Source: Collinsella sp. AF02-46-1
GTDB taxonomy: Bacteria; Actinomycetota; Coriobacteriia; Coriobacteriales; Coriobacteriaceae
Assembly: GCF_003465825.1 (NCBI RefSeq)
Contig: NZ_QSBV01000006.1
Location: forward strand, 46,435 to 110,434
Reading direction: 5' to 3'
Length of the DNA stretch: 64,000 nucleotides
Part shown: in pieces, positions 1 through 8,992 of the stretch
Numbering within the stretch: position 1 is the first letter of the stretch
Layout: each line of letters begins with the position of its first letter
Program-made: the position numbers and the translations under genes
The notes under the pieces: generated by a model
Database searches by the model: none
What the model was told of the DNA's origin: nothing
The model's input: the letters and a program-made list of their open reading frames with translations, nothing else

Positions 1-384
1 ATGGTCACCGACCATCATGACGTCGCCGCCGTCAAGCGTGCCCGGAGAAACGATGTGCTTGACATGCTCGTCGTCAAAGAAGCGACGGACGGCCGGCTCA
101 ATCTCGTCCTTCTCGCCGTTGCGGCTATCGGCGCCGGGGTTGGTAATGATGGCGCCGCAGCGAGTGATAACGGCCGGATCTTCGACGAAGCAGCTGTCGG
201 GAAACTGCTCGAGTGCCGGCAGCACCGACACGTCAACGCCGCACTGCTCGAGTGCGTGCTCGTAATCGTAATGCTCCTCGATAGCGCGCTCGTAGATGGG
301 CTGGCCAAGCTCGGGAGCGCTCGTGATGCCATTGCTCAGGGACTTGCCGGGACGACGGATGATGACGTGGCTGAACTTGGTCAT
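1..384 (-). CDS. DDAH/pentein-fold guanidino hydrolase, 3' end cut by window edge
   Basis: The first 128 residues of a dimethylarginine dimethylaminohydrolase-like (pentein fold) protein are present; the rest, including the expected C-terminal catalytic Cys, lies left of the window. The ATG at 384 follows AAGGAGGA at a normal distance. Visible landmarks are FVEDPAVI (about residues 66-73), the acidic substrate-binding segment of the family, and GTLDGGDVM (about 115-123). Members hydrolyse guanidino groups, releasing citrulline or ornithine-type products in the cytoplasm. It is divergent from the GntR regulator, which may control it. The exact substrate cannot be told from the fragment; arginine deiminase-like activity is the main alternative. 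Confidence 0.8.
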   Translation of the reverse strand, partial: MTKFSHVIIRRPGKSLSNGITSAPELGQPIYERAIEEHYDYEHALEQCGVDVSVLPALEQFPDSCFVEDPAVITRCGAIITNPGADSRNGEKDEIEPAVRRFFDDEHVKHIVSPGTLDGGDVMMVGDH

Positions 385-475
385 GATGATCCTCCTTGGA
401 TCTCATAGTACTGAGCGGACTTCCTTGCGTCCGCCTTCCTTCCGATGGCTTTATCTTAGGGTGTCTTTGCTGTTT

Positions 476-490
476 TGTATATTGTATACA
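476..490. promoter_or_regulatory. Candidate operator between DDAH and GntR genes
   Basis: TGTATATTGTATACA contains the perfect 8-bp palindrome TGTATACA. FadR/FCD-type GntR regulators often bind short palindromes with a TGT...ACA pattern. It lies in the divergent intergenic region next to a GntR gene, so autoregulation is a reasonable inference. A TATAAT -10 for the GntR gene is seen at 568-573, with only a weak -35. Confidence 0.4.
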
Positions 491-638
491 GTCCCGAACG
501 GTAGATAATCCTCGGTAAGCGTATTCCTGCTTATCGGCGCAAAGTAGCACGATTTAGCTGGTCGTTCTATAATTCGACTGAGCTATTCAAGCGAAACGTA
601 TTTAATTTTAGAAATATACCGTTAAGGAACACAAGCTC

Positions 639-1289
639 ATGGAAACGCTCAGAAGGCCCCTGAAGGACCACGTATACGACTATATTTCGAGCCGTATTGA
701 CGCCGGCGAGTTGTCCGCCGGCGACCGGCTGAGCGAGCAAGCGATCTGCGATGCCATGGGCGTGTCGCGCACGCCGGTCCGCGAGGCGCTCATCCAGCTG
801 GCAAGCGATGGCTACCTGGACAATCTCCCCCGCCGCGGATTCCGCGTCCGTGGGTTCGATCAGCAAAACGCCGTTGAAGTCTTTGAGATTATGGGGCCGC
901 TCGACGGGCAGGCCGCATATCTCGCCTGTCCGAATCTAACTGACGACGATATTACGCAGCTGAAATTTCTCGTCGGCTCCATGGACCTCGCGATCCAAGG
1001 CGGTCTCATCCGTAAGTATGACGACATTCAGCGAGACTTTCACCTTACGTACTTCAACCGCTGTGGCAACGACCGTCTGCGCGATATGATCTCGCAGCTC
1101 GAGCGTTGCTTTATCAAGCGCGATTACGAGACTGTTGACCAGGAGACGGCGTGTAAGCTGCTCAATAAAGCCAACAACGAACATGCTCATATTCTTGAGT
1201 TGTTCGAAGCACGAGATGCGACGGGCGTGCGCGACTACGTTCGCGATGTCCATTGGAACACGGAAAACGCCCAGTTCACCGTCTGGTAG
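639..1289 (+). CDS. GntR family transcriptional regulator, FadR/FCD subfamily
   Basis: A 216-residue DNA-binding regulator. Residues about 5-70 form the GntR winged helix (LSEQAICDAMGVSRTPVREA and RRGFRVRGF are typical of wHTH_GntR), and residues about 80-210 match the all-helical FCD ligand-binding domain, with the H-containing segment RDFHLTYF and later NEHAHILELF supplying likely metal/ligand histidines. The ATG follows TAAGGA. It is divergent from the DDAH-like gene, so control of that gene or of guanidino/amino acid metabolism is plausible but unproven. The effector is unknown. Confidence 0.88.
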   Translation: METLRRPLKDHVYDYISSRIDAGELSAGDRLSEQAICDAMGVSRTPVREALIQLASDGYLDNLPRRGFRVRGFDQQNAVEVFEIMGPLDGQAAYLACPNLTDDDITQLKFLVGSMDLAIQGGLIRKYDDIQRDFHLTYFNRCGNDRLRDMISQLERCFIKRDYETVDQETACKLLNKANNEHAHILELFEARDATGVRDYVRDVHWNTENAQFTVW

Positions 1290-1324
1290 AAATACAACAA
1301 GGAAAGCTATCAGACGCCCATCTC

Positions 1325-1393
1325 ACGAGAGTGGATAATCCCCCTTTTTTGTCGAAAAGCAGACCAAAAAATGGGAGATTATCCGCTCTCGTG
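1325..1393. repeat. Dispersed long hairpin repeat, family A, copy 1
   Basis: A near-perfect inverted repeat: ACGAGAGTGGATAATCCCCC at the left and GGGAGATTATCCGCTCTCGT at the right, separated by T-rich and A-rich inner arms. The same motif, GAGCGTGGATAATCTCCC, recurs at about 20970-21090 and 39174-39266. In this copy both arms carry GAGAG instead of GAGCG, so pairing is preserved. It sits between the convergent GntR and alpha/beta hydrolase genes and could act as a bidirectional terminator. Confidence 0.7.
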
Positions 1394-1402
1394 CTGCGCG
1401 GT

Positions 1403-2305
1403 CTAGAAACCGTGGCGCTCCAGGAAGCGGAAGGCTAGGCGAATCCAAGGGCGGACCGCCACCTGCTTGTCCTCGTTATCGACCGCGGTATTGGCGTTGC
1501 CGAGCGAAAGGCCGTGGCCACCCTGGTCAAAGACGTGCATCTCGCATGCAACACCCTCCTCGGCCATGCGCCGCGCAAACGGGTAGACCTGCGCGACCGG
1601 CGCCGTCTTATCGTCCGAAACGCCCCACACAAAGGTCGGGGGCATCTGGCGCGAAACGTGCGTGGTAGGGCAAATGTCGGTCAGGTGCTCATCGGTCGCC
1701 TCGCCGCCCGTCACCATCGACAGATAGTCGTTGAGCAAATCGCGCCCTGTCTTGCCACCCGTCTTGGGCACGCGCAGGTCGATGCGCGGGTCGCGCGTCT
1801 GCATATCGCGCACATAGGCAAGGTCGAGCAACGGATAGCCCAGCACCACGGCGTCGGGACGAATATCCTCCGGACGGGCCCCGGCAAGTGCCGCGAAGGG
1901 GCCGGTCTTCCACTGCGTTGCCAGCGAGGCGCAAATCATGCCGCCAGCAGAAAAGCCCACGACGCACACGCGCTTGGGATCGACATGCCACTCGTCGGCA
2001 TTCGCACGCACCGTGGCGACCATCTTGGCAAGATCTGCCTGGGGGTGCGGAAAGCTCACGTCGCCCGTGGCGCTCGTCACATAGTTGAGCACAAAGGCCT
2101 GGTAGCCGCGGTCCAAAAACGCAAACGCCACCGGGTCCTGCTCGTGCGGAGCGATATGCGTAAACCCGCCTCCGCCGCAGATGATCACCGCGGGGCGGCG
2201 GCCATTGGGCTTGTCGGGCAGCGGCTCGGCACCCAGATACGTAAACGTCGCCGGATAATCCTCGGTCGGCTCCTCGCCCCACAGCGCATGGTTCTCAATA
2301 ATCAT
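1403..2305 (-). CDS. Alpha/beta hydrolase, acetyl esterase/xylan esterase type
   Basis: A 300-residue cytosolic esterase-like protein with no signal peptide. The oxyanion-hole motif CGGGGFTHIAPHEQDP is near residue 45, the nucleophile elbow GFSAGG near 125, a likely acid in VWGVSDDKTAPV and the catalytic His in DQGGHGLSL near 275, giving a complete Ser-Asp-His triad. Members of this Aes/BD-FAE-like group remove acetyl or short acyl groups from sugars or small esters. An open frame continues upstream, but the ATG at 2305 with GGAGGGAG before it is the credible start. Substrate unknown. Confidence 0.82.
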   Translation of the reverse strand: MIIENHALWGEEPTEDYPATFTYLGAEPLPDKPNGRRPAVIICGGGGFTHIAPHEQDPVAFAFLDRGYQAFVLNYVTSATGDVSFPHPQADLAKMVATVRANADEWHVDPKRVCVVGFSAGGMICASLATQWKTGPFAALAGARPEDIRPDAVVLGYPLLDLAYVRDMQTRDPRIDLRVPKTGGKTGRDLLNDYLSMVTGGEATDEHLTDICPTTHVSRQMPPTFVWGVSDDKTAPVAQVYPFARRMAEEGVACEMHVFDQGGHGLSLGNANTAVDNEDKQVAVRPWIRLAFRFLERHGF

Positions 2306-2551
2306 AGGTGCTCCCTCCGTGCGATTCGTGCGCACTCGTTTTTCGCACCTTAGCGTACCCCACTTGAGCCCGCGGCGCAGAAACACCCCCGCAATAAGTT
2401 GGCCTTCAACTGATATATCACAAAATCGCTGTTCAGAGGCATCGTTAAGCAGCGTAAAATAGGAGCGCTGACCGTGCTGGGAAACACGTACGAAACGTTT
2501 CCGGCAAACCACACGCGTGCAACATGCACGCCTGATACGTTGGAGGCATCT

Positions 2552-3115
2552 ATGGGTCTGCTCGATTCGCTCAAGTCCACGTTCACTTCGTCGGGCGAGG
2601 CGTCCGTTCCGCCCGCAGCAAGCTTCGCCACCCGCGAAGGCGTCATCTACGCTCCCGTCAACGGCGTGCTCGTCAATCTGAGTGAGGTTCCCGACGAGAC
2701 CATCGCCTCGGGCATGCTCGGCCAGGGCTACGGCATCGAGCCCATTACCGACACCATTTACGCCCCCGCCAACGGTCGCATCGGCGCCACCACCGTCACC
2801 AACCACTCCATCGGCATGATTACCGAGGACGGTCTTCGCGTGTTCATCCATGTTGGCCTGGGCACCGTGGAAATGAACGGCAAGGGTTTTGCCCGCTTTG
2901 TCGAGATGGGCGACACGGTCAAGGCCGGCCAGCCGCTCATCAGCTTCGATCGCGAGGCCATCAAGGCCGCCGGTCACGAGGACATCGTGACCGTCATCAT
3001 CTCTGAGCTCGACCGCCTCAAGAGCATCGACCACGTCGGCGAGTCTGGCACGCTTATCGGCGGCAATCCGCTCGTCAAGCTTGGCGATCCGCTGCTGGTT
3101 GCCAAGACCAAGTAG
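2552..3115 (+). CDS. PTS system EIIA component, glucose type, stand-alone
   Basis: A 187-residue EIIA of the glucose superfamily. After a flexible N-terminus, the jelly-roll domain covers about residues 25-180; [13 protein letters not shown] carries the phospho-accepting His, and TNHSIGM the second, phosphate-shuttling His. It passes phosphate from HPr to a sugar EIIBC and may regulate other uptake systems. No EIIBC, HPr or EI gene adjoins, so it probably serves a permease encoded elsewhere. ATG 2552 follows TTGGAGG; an in-frame ATG-free upstream extension lacks a ribosome site. A strong terminator follows. Confidence 0.88.
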   Translation: MGLLDSLKSTFTSSGEASVPPAASFATREGVIYAPVNGVLVNLSEVPDETIASGMLGQGYGIEPITDTIYAPANGRIGATTVTNHSIGMITEDGLRVFIHVGLGTVEMNGKGFARFVEMGDTVKAGQPLISFDREAIKAAGHEDIVTVIISELDRLKSIDHVGESGTLIGGNPLVKLGDPLLVAKTK

Positions 3116-3153
3116 CCAGGCCCCGCGCCACACAGCCAAAAGGCACCTCGTCA

Positions 3154-3191
3154 AGCGCCCGCGACCATTTGGCCGCGGGCGCTTTTCGTTT
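3154..3191 (+). terminator. Rho-independent terminator after PTS EIIA
   Basis: Perfect 10-bp stem AGCGCCCGCG / CGCGGGCGCT followed by TTTTCGTTT. Confidence 0.85.
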
Positions 3192-3296
3192 GAAAAACCA
3201 TCCCGCCAATGCCTTATCTGTATAGCCCAAATGAGCCGAGCTGCTAGAATATCGAACTGTATGGATAACTATCATTCAACCGTTATGGGAGGATAC

Positions 3297-4700
3297 GTGA
3301 ACCGCACCAAAATCGCGCAGCTCTATGCCGATGCCGAGTCGCTCGGCGGCCAGACCGTCACCGTCGCCGGCTGGGTCAAGTCCATCCGCGACATGAAGAA
3401 CTTTGGCTTTGTTACGCTCAACGACGGCAGCTGCTTCCGCGACCTGCAGGTCGTCATGAACCGCGAGGCACTCGACAACTACGACGAGATCGCCCATCAA
3501 AACGTCTCGGCCGCACTCATTTGCACCGGCACCGTCAAGCTGACCCCCGATGCGCCCCAGCCCTTCGAGCTTTCTGCCACCTCCATCGAGGTCGAGGGCG
3601 TCAGCGCCCCGGATTACCCGCTGCAGAAGAAGCGCGCAACCGTCGAGTTCCTGCGCACCCAGCAGCACCTGCGCCCGCGCACCAACCTGTTCCGCGCCGT
3701 GTTCCGCATCCGTTCTGTCGCGGCTGCCGCCATCCACCGCTTCTTCCAGGAGCAGGGCTTTGTCTACGTCAACACCCCCATCATCACCACGAGTGACTGC
3801 GAGGGCGCCGGCGAGATGTTCCGCGTGACCACGCTCGACCCCAAAAATCCGCCCCTCACCGAGTCCGGCGAGGTTGACTGGAGCCAGGACTTCTTTGGAA
3901 AGCACGCGAGCCTTACCGTATCCGGCCAGCTCAATGCCGAGAACTTTGCCATGGCCTTTGGCGACGTGTACACCTTTGGCCCCACCTTCCGCGCCGAAAA
4001 CTCCAACACCACGCGCCACGCCGCCGAGTTTTGGATGATCGAGCCCGAGATGGCCTTTGCCGACCTTAACGACTACATGGATAACGCCGAGGCCATGCTC
4101 AAGTACGTCCTTAAGGACGTTATGGCCACCTGCCCCGACGAGCTCAACATGCTCAACAAGTTTGTGGACAAGGGCTTGATCGAGCGCCTGGACCACGTGG
4201 CAAACTCCGACTTTGCCCGCGTTACCTACACCGAGGCCGTCGAGATCCTGGAGCAGGCAGTCGCTGCTGGCCACCAGTTTGATTACCCCGTCAGCTGGGG
4301 CATCGACCTGCAGACCGAGCACGAGCGCTTCCTGACCGAGGAGCACTTTAAGCGCCCGACCTTCGTGACCGACTACCCGGCTGAGATCAAGGCGTTCTAC
4401 ATGCGCATGAACGAGGACGGCAAGACCGTCGCCGCCGCCGACTGCCTGGTTCCCGGTATCGGCGAGATTATCGGCGGCTCCCAGCGCGAGGAGCGCCTGG
4501 ATCTGCTCGAGGCCCGCATCAAGGACCTGGGCATGAATCCCGAGCAGTACAAGTACTACCTTGACCTGCGCCGCTACGGTTCCTGCAAGCACGCCGGCTA
4601 CGGTCTGGGCTTCGAGCGCTTGGTCATGTATCTGACCGGCGTGGGCAACATCCGCGACGTCCTGCCGCACCCGCGCACCGTGGGCAACGCCGACTTCTAA
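3297..4700 (+). CDS. asnS: Asparaginyl-tRNA synthetase
   Basis: Class IIb synthetase of 467 residues that charges tRNA-Asn. An N-terminal OB-fold anticodon-binding domain (about residues 15-110, including [16 protein letters not shown]) is followed by the class II catalytic core with motif 2 around [17 protein letters not shown] and motif 3 [15 protein letters not shown] near the C-terminus. Length matches the family (about 463-467). The GTG at 3297 is chosen because GGGAGGA lies just before it; an in-frame ATG at 3285 would sit upstream of that site and add four residues. It is a single gene closed by a strong terminator. Confidence 0.95.
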   Translation: MNRTKIAQLYADAESLGGQTVTVAGWVKSIRDMKNFGFVTLNDGSCFRDLQVVMNREALDNYDEIAHQNVSAALICTGTVKLTPDAPQPFELSATSIEVEGVSAPDYPLQKKRATVEFLRTQQHLRPRTNLFRAVFRIRSVAAAAIHRFFQEQGFVYVNTPIITTSDCEGAGEMFRVTTLDPKNPPLTESGEVDWSQDFFGKHASLTVSGQLNAENFAMAFGDVYTFGPTFRAENSNTTRHAAEFWMIEPEMAFADLNDYMDNAEAMLKYVLKDVMATCPDELNMLNKFVDKGLIERLDHVANSDFARVTYTEAVEILEQAVAAGHQFDYPVSWGIDLQTEHERFLTEEHFKRPTFVTDYPAEIKAFYMRMNEDGKTVAAADCLVPGIGEIIGGSQREERLDLLEARIKDLGMNPEQYKYYLDLRRYGSCKHAGYGLGFERLVMYLTGVGNIRDVLPHPRTVGNADF

Positions 4701-4747
4701 TCGTCGGACGCTAGCTCGCGTCGCCACACGCCAACGCTCATCGCATA

Positions 4748-4782
4748 AGCGTCTCTCGACATCGGTCGAGAGACGCTTTTTT
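4748..4782 (+). terminator. Rho-independent terminator after asnS
   Basis: 13-bp stem AGCGTCTCTCGAC / GTCGAGAGACGCT with a T6 run. Confidence 0.92.
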
Positions 4783-4958
4783 CAACAACATCCGTCAAGC
4801 TTTTGGCAAGTTTTTGGTCAGTTGACCAGGGCTGTTGAAAACTCGACCCGCCGCTTGCCGACGGCTACCGACCGCCCGGAGTGTCCTGCACCCCTGGGAA
4901 AGCCCCGCGCCCTAGGCTCCATACCGTCGCCACCCAAAACGGAAAGGACGTGGACGCC

Positions 4959-5744
4959 ATGACCGAAACCGCTGTTGAAACTTACGAGACCACGACGAGG
5001 GGCGCCGCCTCGATGGCAGCCTATCGCGCCGTTCGCATCCTGCAATTATTAAGCGAAAACACCGGCGAGGACAAGGCCATGCTTTCCGATGAGTTGATCC
5101 GGCGTCTCGCCCATCCCGACGACCCCGCCCGCATGCCCATCTCGGCGGCGCGGCGCAGCATCTACACCGCCATCTCCGCACTTCGCCATGCCGGATACGA
5201 AATTGAATACAAGCGCGGCGTGGGGTATCGGCTCTTGACCCGTCCGCTCACCGACGAAGAGATCATCCGGCTCCACGGCATGGTCATGCGCAACCGCTCT
5301 ACGCCCATCGCCATTCGAAAAAGCATGGCGCAGCACCTGGTCGCCATGGCGAGTGCCGACGTTCGCGGCTACCTCGATGCACCCGAGCCTGCTCCAAGCG
5401 CAGGCGACAAATCCACCAAGGCCATACGCACGCCCGTCAAGCGCATCGATGCCTGCGAGCTCATCGAGCAGGCCATCGACCACGGAACCACGGTGAGTTT
5501 TGATATTTCGAGTGTCACGGCACGCGGAGAGGTCGAAGTGGCGCGGATGACACTCCGGCCCTTTGCCATCAAGCAACGAGACGGCATCTCGTATTTGCTG
5601 GGAACGGTCTATGACGCGCGAGGCGCCGACGACACGCTGCGTACCGTTGAGATCGGCCGCATGAGAAACGTCACCACACGTCTCCTCGACGGCAAGAAGC
5701 TCTTCGCCGTCCTGGACGAGGACGATGCCTCCTCCGCCGCATAA
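4959..5744 (+). CDS. HTH and WYL domain transcriptional regulator
   Basis: A 261-residue regulator. Residues about 25-95 form a winged helix (ISAARRSIYTAISALRHAGY, then the wing GVGYRLL), and the C-terminal half (about 170-250) resembles a WYL domain (MTLRPFAIKQRDGISYLLG), a ligand- or nucleic-acid-sensing SH3-like fold. WYL proteins are mostly transcription factors, some linked to DNA damage or phage defence; nothing adjacent indicates its target. ATG 4959 follows GGAAAGGA; the open frame extends upstream to 4881 without a better start. The ABC importer begins 160 bp downstream, so control of it is possible but speculative. Confidence 0.78.
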   Translation: MTETAVETYETTTRGAASMAAYRAVRILQLLSENTGEDKAMLSDELIRRLAHPDDPARMPISAARRSIYTAISALRHAGYEIEYKRGVGYRLLTRPLTDEEIIRLHGMVMRNRSTPIAIRKSMAQHLVAMASADVRGYLDAPEPAPSAGDKSTKAIRTPVKRIDACELIEQAIDHGTTVSFDISSVTARGEVEVARMTLRPFAIKQRDGISYLLGTVYDARGADDTLRTVEIGRMRNVTTRLLDGKKLFAVLDEDDASSAA

Positions 5745-5848
5745 GACCCTCCGCCGCCCATTCGACTACCCGTACCGCCCATCCGATTCTGTATTAAAAA
5801 ACCCGCCAGGCTGTTGTAAAAATGGACATCAGCGCTACTATAGTTCCA

Positions 5849-5874
5849 CTTGCACTTTGTCCCAGTGCAGTGTT
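5849..5874. promoter_or_regulatory. Small inverted repeat in leader of ABC importer
   Basis: TGCACT-TTGTCCC-AGTGCA is a 6-bp perfect inverted repeat lying between a weak promoter candidate (TTGTAA...TATAGT) and the ribosome site GGGGGT of the lipoprotein gene. It could be an operator. No T-box or other known riboswitch pattern is visible in this leader. Confidence 0.3.
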
Positions 5875-5904
5875 TCCAGCCATTTTTATACTGGGGGTAA
5901 TGAT

Positions 5905-6885
5905 ATGAAGGACATCACCATCAGCCGCAGGAGCCTTCTGGTCTCCGCCGGTCTGCTCGCGCTCGCCCCGCTCGCCGGATGCGGCGGCAACTCTGGTTCC
6001 GGCTCTGCTGCCGCCGGTTCCGACTACACCATCGGCGTTCTGCAACTCACCGAGCACTCCGCACTCGATGCCGCCAACGACGGCTTTGTCAAGGCCATCA
6101 AGGAGAGCGGCCTTAAGGTCAAGATCGACCAGAAGAACGCCCAGAACGACCAGTCCACGTGTAAGTCCATTGCCGACAAGTTTGTGGGCGACAACGTCAA
6201 CCTGATTTATGCCATCGCCACGCCCGCCGCGCAGGCTGCCGCCGGCGCCACGGCCGATATCCCCATCGTGGGCTGTGCCATCACCGACTACGCCGCCTCC
6301 GGCCTGGTCCAGGACAACGACAAGCCCGGCACCAACGTCACGGGCGCTTCCGACCTCACCCCAGTCGCCGAGCAGCTCGAGATGATGCAGAAGGTCCTGC
6401 CCGACGTTAAAAAGGTCGGCCTGCTCTACTGCACCGCCGAGTCCAACTCCGACGTCCAGATCAAAGCCGCCAAGAAGGAGCTCAACAAGCTGGGCCTCGA
6501 GTACACCGATTTCACCGTCTCGAGCTCCAACGAGATTCAGTCCGTCGTCGAGTCCTCCGTGGGCAAGGTCGACGCGCTGTACTCCCCCACTGACAACACC
6601 ATCGCCGCGGGCGCTTCGCAGGTCGGCCAGATCTGCAAGGAGAATAAGCTCCCCTTCGTGACCGGCGAGGAGGGTATGTGCATGGCCGGCGGCCTGTTCA
6701 CCCTCTCCATCAACTATAAGGACCTGGGCTACGCCGCGGGCGAGATGGCCGTTAAGATCCTGAAGGGCGAGGCCAAGCCCGAGGATATGCCGATCAAGCA
6801 CCTCTCGAGCAAGGACCTGGTCGTCGTCAAGAACGACGAGATGGCCGAGGCTCTGGGTATCGACCTTTCCGCTCTGGACGAGTAG
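5905..6885 (+). CDS. ABC transporter substrate-binding lipoprotein, TrpX type
   Basis: A 326-residue periplasmic-binding-fold lipoprotein. The signal ends in the lipobox LAPLAGC (Cys26), after which comes a Gly/Ser-rich linker; the n-region SRRSLL also looks like a twin-arginine signal. The body matches the ABC_sub_bind family (TrpX/YnfA): GVLQLTEHSALDAANDGF at the start of lobe 1, IYAIATPAAQAA, and VDALYSPTDNTIA in the middle. Relatives bind tryptophan or related ligands; the ligand here is inferred only from family. It is the first gene of a three-gene importer, with permease 200 bp downstream. Confidence 0.88.
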   Translation: MKDITISRRSLLVSAGLLALAPLAGCGGNSGSGSAAAGSDYTIGVLQLTEHSALDAANDGFVKAIKESGLKVKIDQKNAQNDQSTCKSIADKFVGDNVNLIYAIATPAAQAAAGATADIPIVGCAITDYAASGLVQDNDKPGTNVTGASDLTPVAEQLEMMQKVLPDVKKVGLLYCTAESNSDVQIKAAKKELNKLGLEYTDFTVSSSNEIQSVVESSVGKVDALYSPTDNTIAAGASQVGQICKENKLPFVTGEEGMCMAGGLFTLSINYKDLGYAAGEMAVKILKGEAKPEDMPIKHLSSKDLVVVKNDEMAEALGIDLSALDE

Positions 6886-6955
6886 CGCCATGCGCGGTAA
6901 CGCGTCTAGGGCCCGCACGCGCGCCACAGCCGCGTTATTCAATATCTGAGTCCTT

Positions 6956-6992
6956 GGGGCGAACGCTAAAGACCGGCGTTCGCCCTGCTTGT
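6956..6992 (+). terminator. Hairpin between lipoprotein and permease genes
   Basis: GGGCGAACGC / GCGTTCGCCC is a perfect 10-bp stem followed by a mixed T-rich tract (TGCTTGTTTC). It probably makes a partial terminator, allowing more lipoprotein than membrane components, as is common in ABC operons. Confidence 0.55.
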
Positions 6993-7089
6993 TTCGGATG
7001 AGACAAAACATCCGTCCGCAGCTCTTTTATGCATTGGTACCGCTATTATGGAAAATCACGTGTCCACCCTATCCTAGGAGGTATGAAGC

Positions 7090-8013
7090 ATGCTCATTGC
7101 ATTGCAGGGCGCCGTTTCGCAGGGCGTCCTCTGGGGCATTATGGTGCTTGGCGTGTTTATCACGTTCCGCCTGCTCGACATCCCCGATATGACCTGCGAC
7201 GGCAGCTTTGCCCTCGGCGGCTGTGTCTGCGCCGTACTCATCGTCAACAATAACGTCGACCCCTTGCTCGCCGTGCTGGCCGGCATGTGCGCCGGCGCCA
7301 TCGCGGGCGCCGTCACGGGCATCTTGACCACCGTCTTTGAGATTCCCGCAATCCTCGCCGGAATCCTTACGCAGATCAGTCTGTGGTCCATCAACCTGCG
7401 CATCATGGGCAAGTCCAACACGCCCATCCTTGCCAAGGGCACTATCTTCTCATCCGTCAGCAACATGACGGGCCTGCCGCAGTCCACTGTTGCCATTATC
7501 CTAGGCATTGTGCTGGCCGTGGCCATCGTCGCCATCCTGTACTGGTTCTTTGGCACCGAGATCGGCTCGGCGCTGCGTGCCACCGGCAACAACGAGTACA
7601 TGATCCGCGCCCTAGGCGTCAACACCAACTCCACCAAAATGATCGCCCTCGTGCTCTCCAACGCCCTCATTGGCCTTTCGGGTGCGCTCATCTGCCAGAG
7701 CCAGAAGTATGCCGACATTGGCATGGGTACCGGCGCCATCGTTATCGGTCTTGCCGCCATCGTCATCGGCGAGGTGCTCGGCCGCCTGCTGCCCGGCGGT
7801 CTCACGCAGTTCTCCGTCCGTCTGGCCTCCGCCGTCTTTGGCTCCGTGGTGTACTTCCTCATCCGCGCCATCGTGCTGCAACTGGGCATGGACGCCAACG
7901 ACATGAAGCTGCTCTCCGCCGTGATCGTCGCCGTGGCCCTGTGCGTTCCCGTGGTTTGGGAGCGCTATAAGCTCCGCAGCTCCTACACGAAGGGAGATGA
8001 GGCAGATGCTTAA
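7090..8013 (+). CDS. ABC transporter permease, TrpY/BPD_transp_2 type
   Basis: A 307-residue polytopic membrane protein with about eight or nine hydrophobic segments, the first at residues 8-28 and the last near 280-295. The cytoplasmic segment RATGNNEYMIRALGVNTNSTK is typical of branched-chain/ribose-type permeases (EAA-like coupling region that contacts the ATPase). It pairs with the upstream lipoprotein and the overlapping ATPase to import a small organic molecule, probably an amino acid-like ligand. The ATG follows TAGGAGGT. Its stop overlaps the ATPase start by 8 bp, so the two are translationally coupled. Confidence 0.88.
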   Translation: MLIALQGAVSQGVLWGIMVLGVFITFRLLDIPDMTCDGSFALGGCVCAVLIVNNNVDPLLAVLAGMCAGAIAGAVTGILTTVFEIPAILAGILTQISLWSINLRIMGKSNTPILAKGTIFSSVSNMTGLPQSTVAIILGIVLAVAIVAILYWFFGTEIGSALRATGNNEYMIRALGVNTNSTKMIALVLSNALIGLSGALICQSQKYADIGMGTGAIVIGLAAIVIGEVLGRLLPGGLTQFSVRLASAVFGSVVYFLIRAIVLQLGMDANDMKLLSAVIVAVALCVPVVWERYKLRSSYTKGDEADA

Positions 8014-8800
8014 GCTCTCGCACGTCAAGAAGACCTTTAACAAGGGCACCGTCACCGAGAAGCGCGCGCTCACCGGCGTCGACCTTACCCTCAACGACGG
8101 CGACTTTGTAACTGTGATCGGCGGCAACGGCGCCGGCAAATCCACGCTGCTCAACATGATTGCCGGCGTATATCCGCTCGATTCGGGCGTTATCGAGCTC
8201 GACGGCACCGACATCTCGCGCCTGAGCGAGTCGCAGCGCGCCAAGTACCTGGGCCGCGTGTTCCAGGATCCCATGCGCGGCACCGCAGCCGACATGCAGA
8301 TTGCCGAGAACTTGGCCCTCGCCAAGCGTCGCGGCCAGCGTCGCGGCCTTTCGTGGGGCGTCACCAAGGCCGAGAAGGACGAGTACGTTGAGTTGCTCAA
8401 GCGCCTGGACCTTGGCCTGGACACGCGCCTCAACGCCAAGGTCGGCCTGCTTTCGGGTGGCCAGCGCCAGGCACTCACGCTGCTCATGGCCACGCTCACC
8501 AAGCCGCGCTTGCTGCTGCTCGACGAGCACACCGCGGCACTCGACCCCAAGACCGCCTCTAAGGTGCTCAATCTGACCGAGGAGATTGTCGACGAGAACC
8601 ACCTGACCACGCTCATGGTCACGCACAACATGAATGACGCCATCCGTCTGGGCAATCGCCTGATCATGATGCACGAGGGCCACGTTATCTACGACGTGGC
8701 GGGCGACGAGAAGAAGTCGCTCACCGTCGCCGACCTGCTGCAGAAGTTCGAGGAGGTCTCGGGCGGCGAGCTCGCCAACGACCGCATGCTGCTGAGCTAA
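8006..8800 (+). CDS. ABC transporter ATP-binding protein, TrpZ type
   Basis: A 264-residue ATPase that powers the importer. Walker A GGNGAGKST is near residue 42, the Q-loop VFQDPMRGT near 88, the signature LSGGQRQAL near 150, Walker B LLLLDEHTAALD near 170 and the H-loop His in MVTHNMND near 208. Glu of the Walker B is present, so it should hydrolyse ATP. ATG 8006 is preferred over an in-frame ATG at 7997 that lies inside the ribosome site AGGGA. The stop codon abuts a repeat hairpin that probably ends the transcript. Confidence 0.92.
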   Translation: MLKLSHVKKTFNKGTVTEKRALTGVDLTLNDGDFVTVIGGNGAGKSTLLNMIAGVYPLDSGVIELDGTDISRLSESQRAKYLGRVFQDPMRGTAADMQIAENLALAKRRGQRRGLSWGVTKAEKDEYVELLKRLDLGLDTRLNAKVGLLSGGQRQALTLLMATLTKPRLLLLDEHTAALDPKTASKVLNLTEEIVDENHLTTLMVTHNMNDAIRLGNRLIMMHEGHVIYDVAGDEKKSLTVADLLQKFEEVSGGELANDRMLLS

Positions 8801-8840
8801 AACCTGCCAATAAGGGACAGGTTTATTTTGGCAGGTTTTA
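8801..8840. repeat. Stem-loop repeat family C, copy 1 (CCTGCCA stem)
   Basis: AACCTGCCAA / TTGGCAGGTT arms with loop containing AAGGGACAGG. It begins one base after the ABC ATPase stop. A copy differing at one of 37 positions overlaps the stop codon of rph (46929-46966, opposite orientation). Likely works as a terminator or mRNA 3' stabiliser. Confidence 0.75.
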
Positions 8841-8854
8841 TCTGCGCAAACGTC

Positions 8855-8894
8855 AAAACCGCCGCAAAGGAACAGACGCCCTTGCGGCGGTTTT
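8855..8894. repeat. Stem-loop repeat family C, copy 2 (CCGCCGC stem)
   Basis: AAAACCGCCGCAA / TTGCGGCGGTTTT, a perfect 13-bp stem around a loop with AAGGAACAG. Different stem but the same loop theme as the other copies; the A-run and T-run flanks would make it a bidirectional terminator. Confidence 0.7.
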
Positions 8895-8992
8895 CGCTAA
8901 CCCCCATATCGAGCACAGAAGCCCGTACGATGTGATCGGACGGGCTTCTTGATGGGTATCATGGTTGGACGATCATTAGGAGGTTTCTCTAC

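Noticed and set aside
1403-3154. Long open frame joining the alpha/beta hydrolase to the antisense of the PTS EIIA gene
   Set aside because: The upstream half is antisense to the PTS gene; a good ribosome site precedes the ATG at 2305.
6956-7089. T-box or Trp riboswitch before the TrpY-like permease
   Set aside because: Only a hairpin was found; no AGGGTGG or other T-box core is present.
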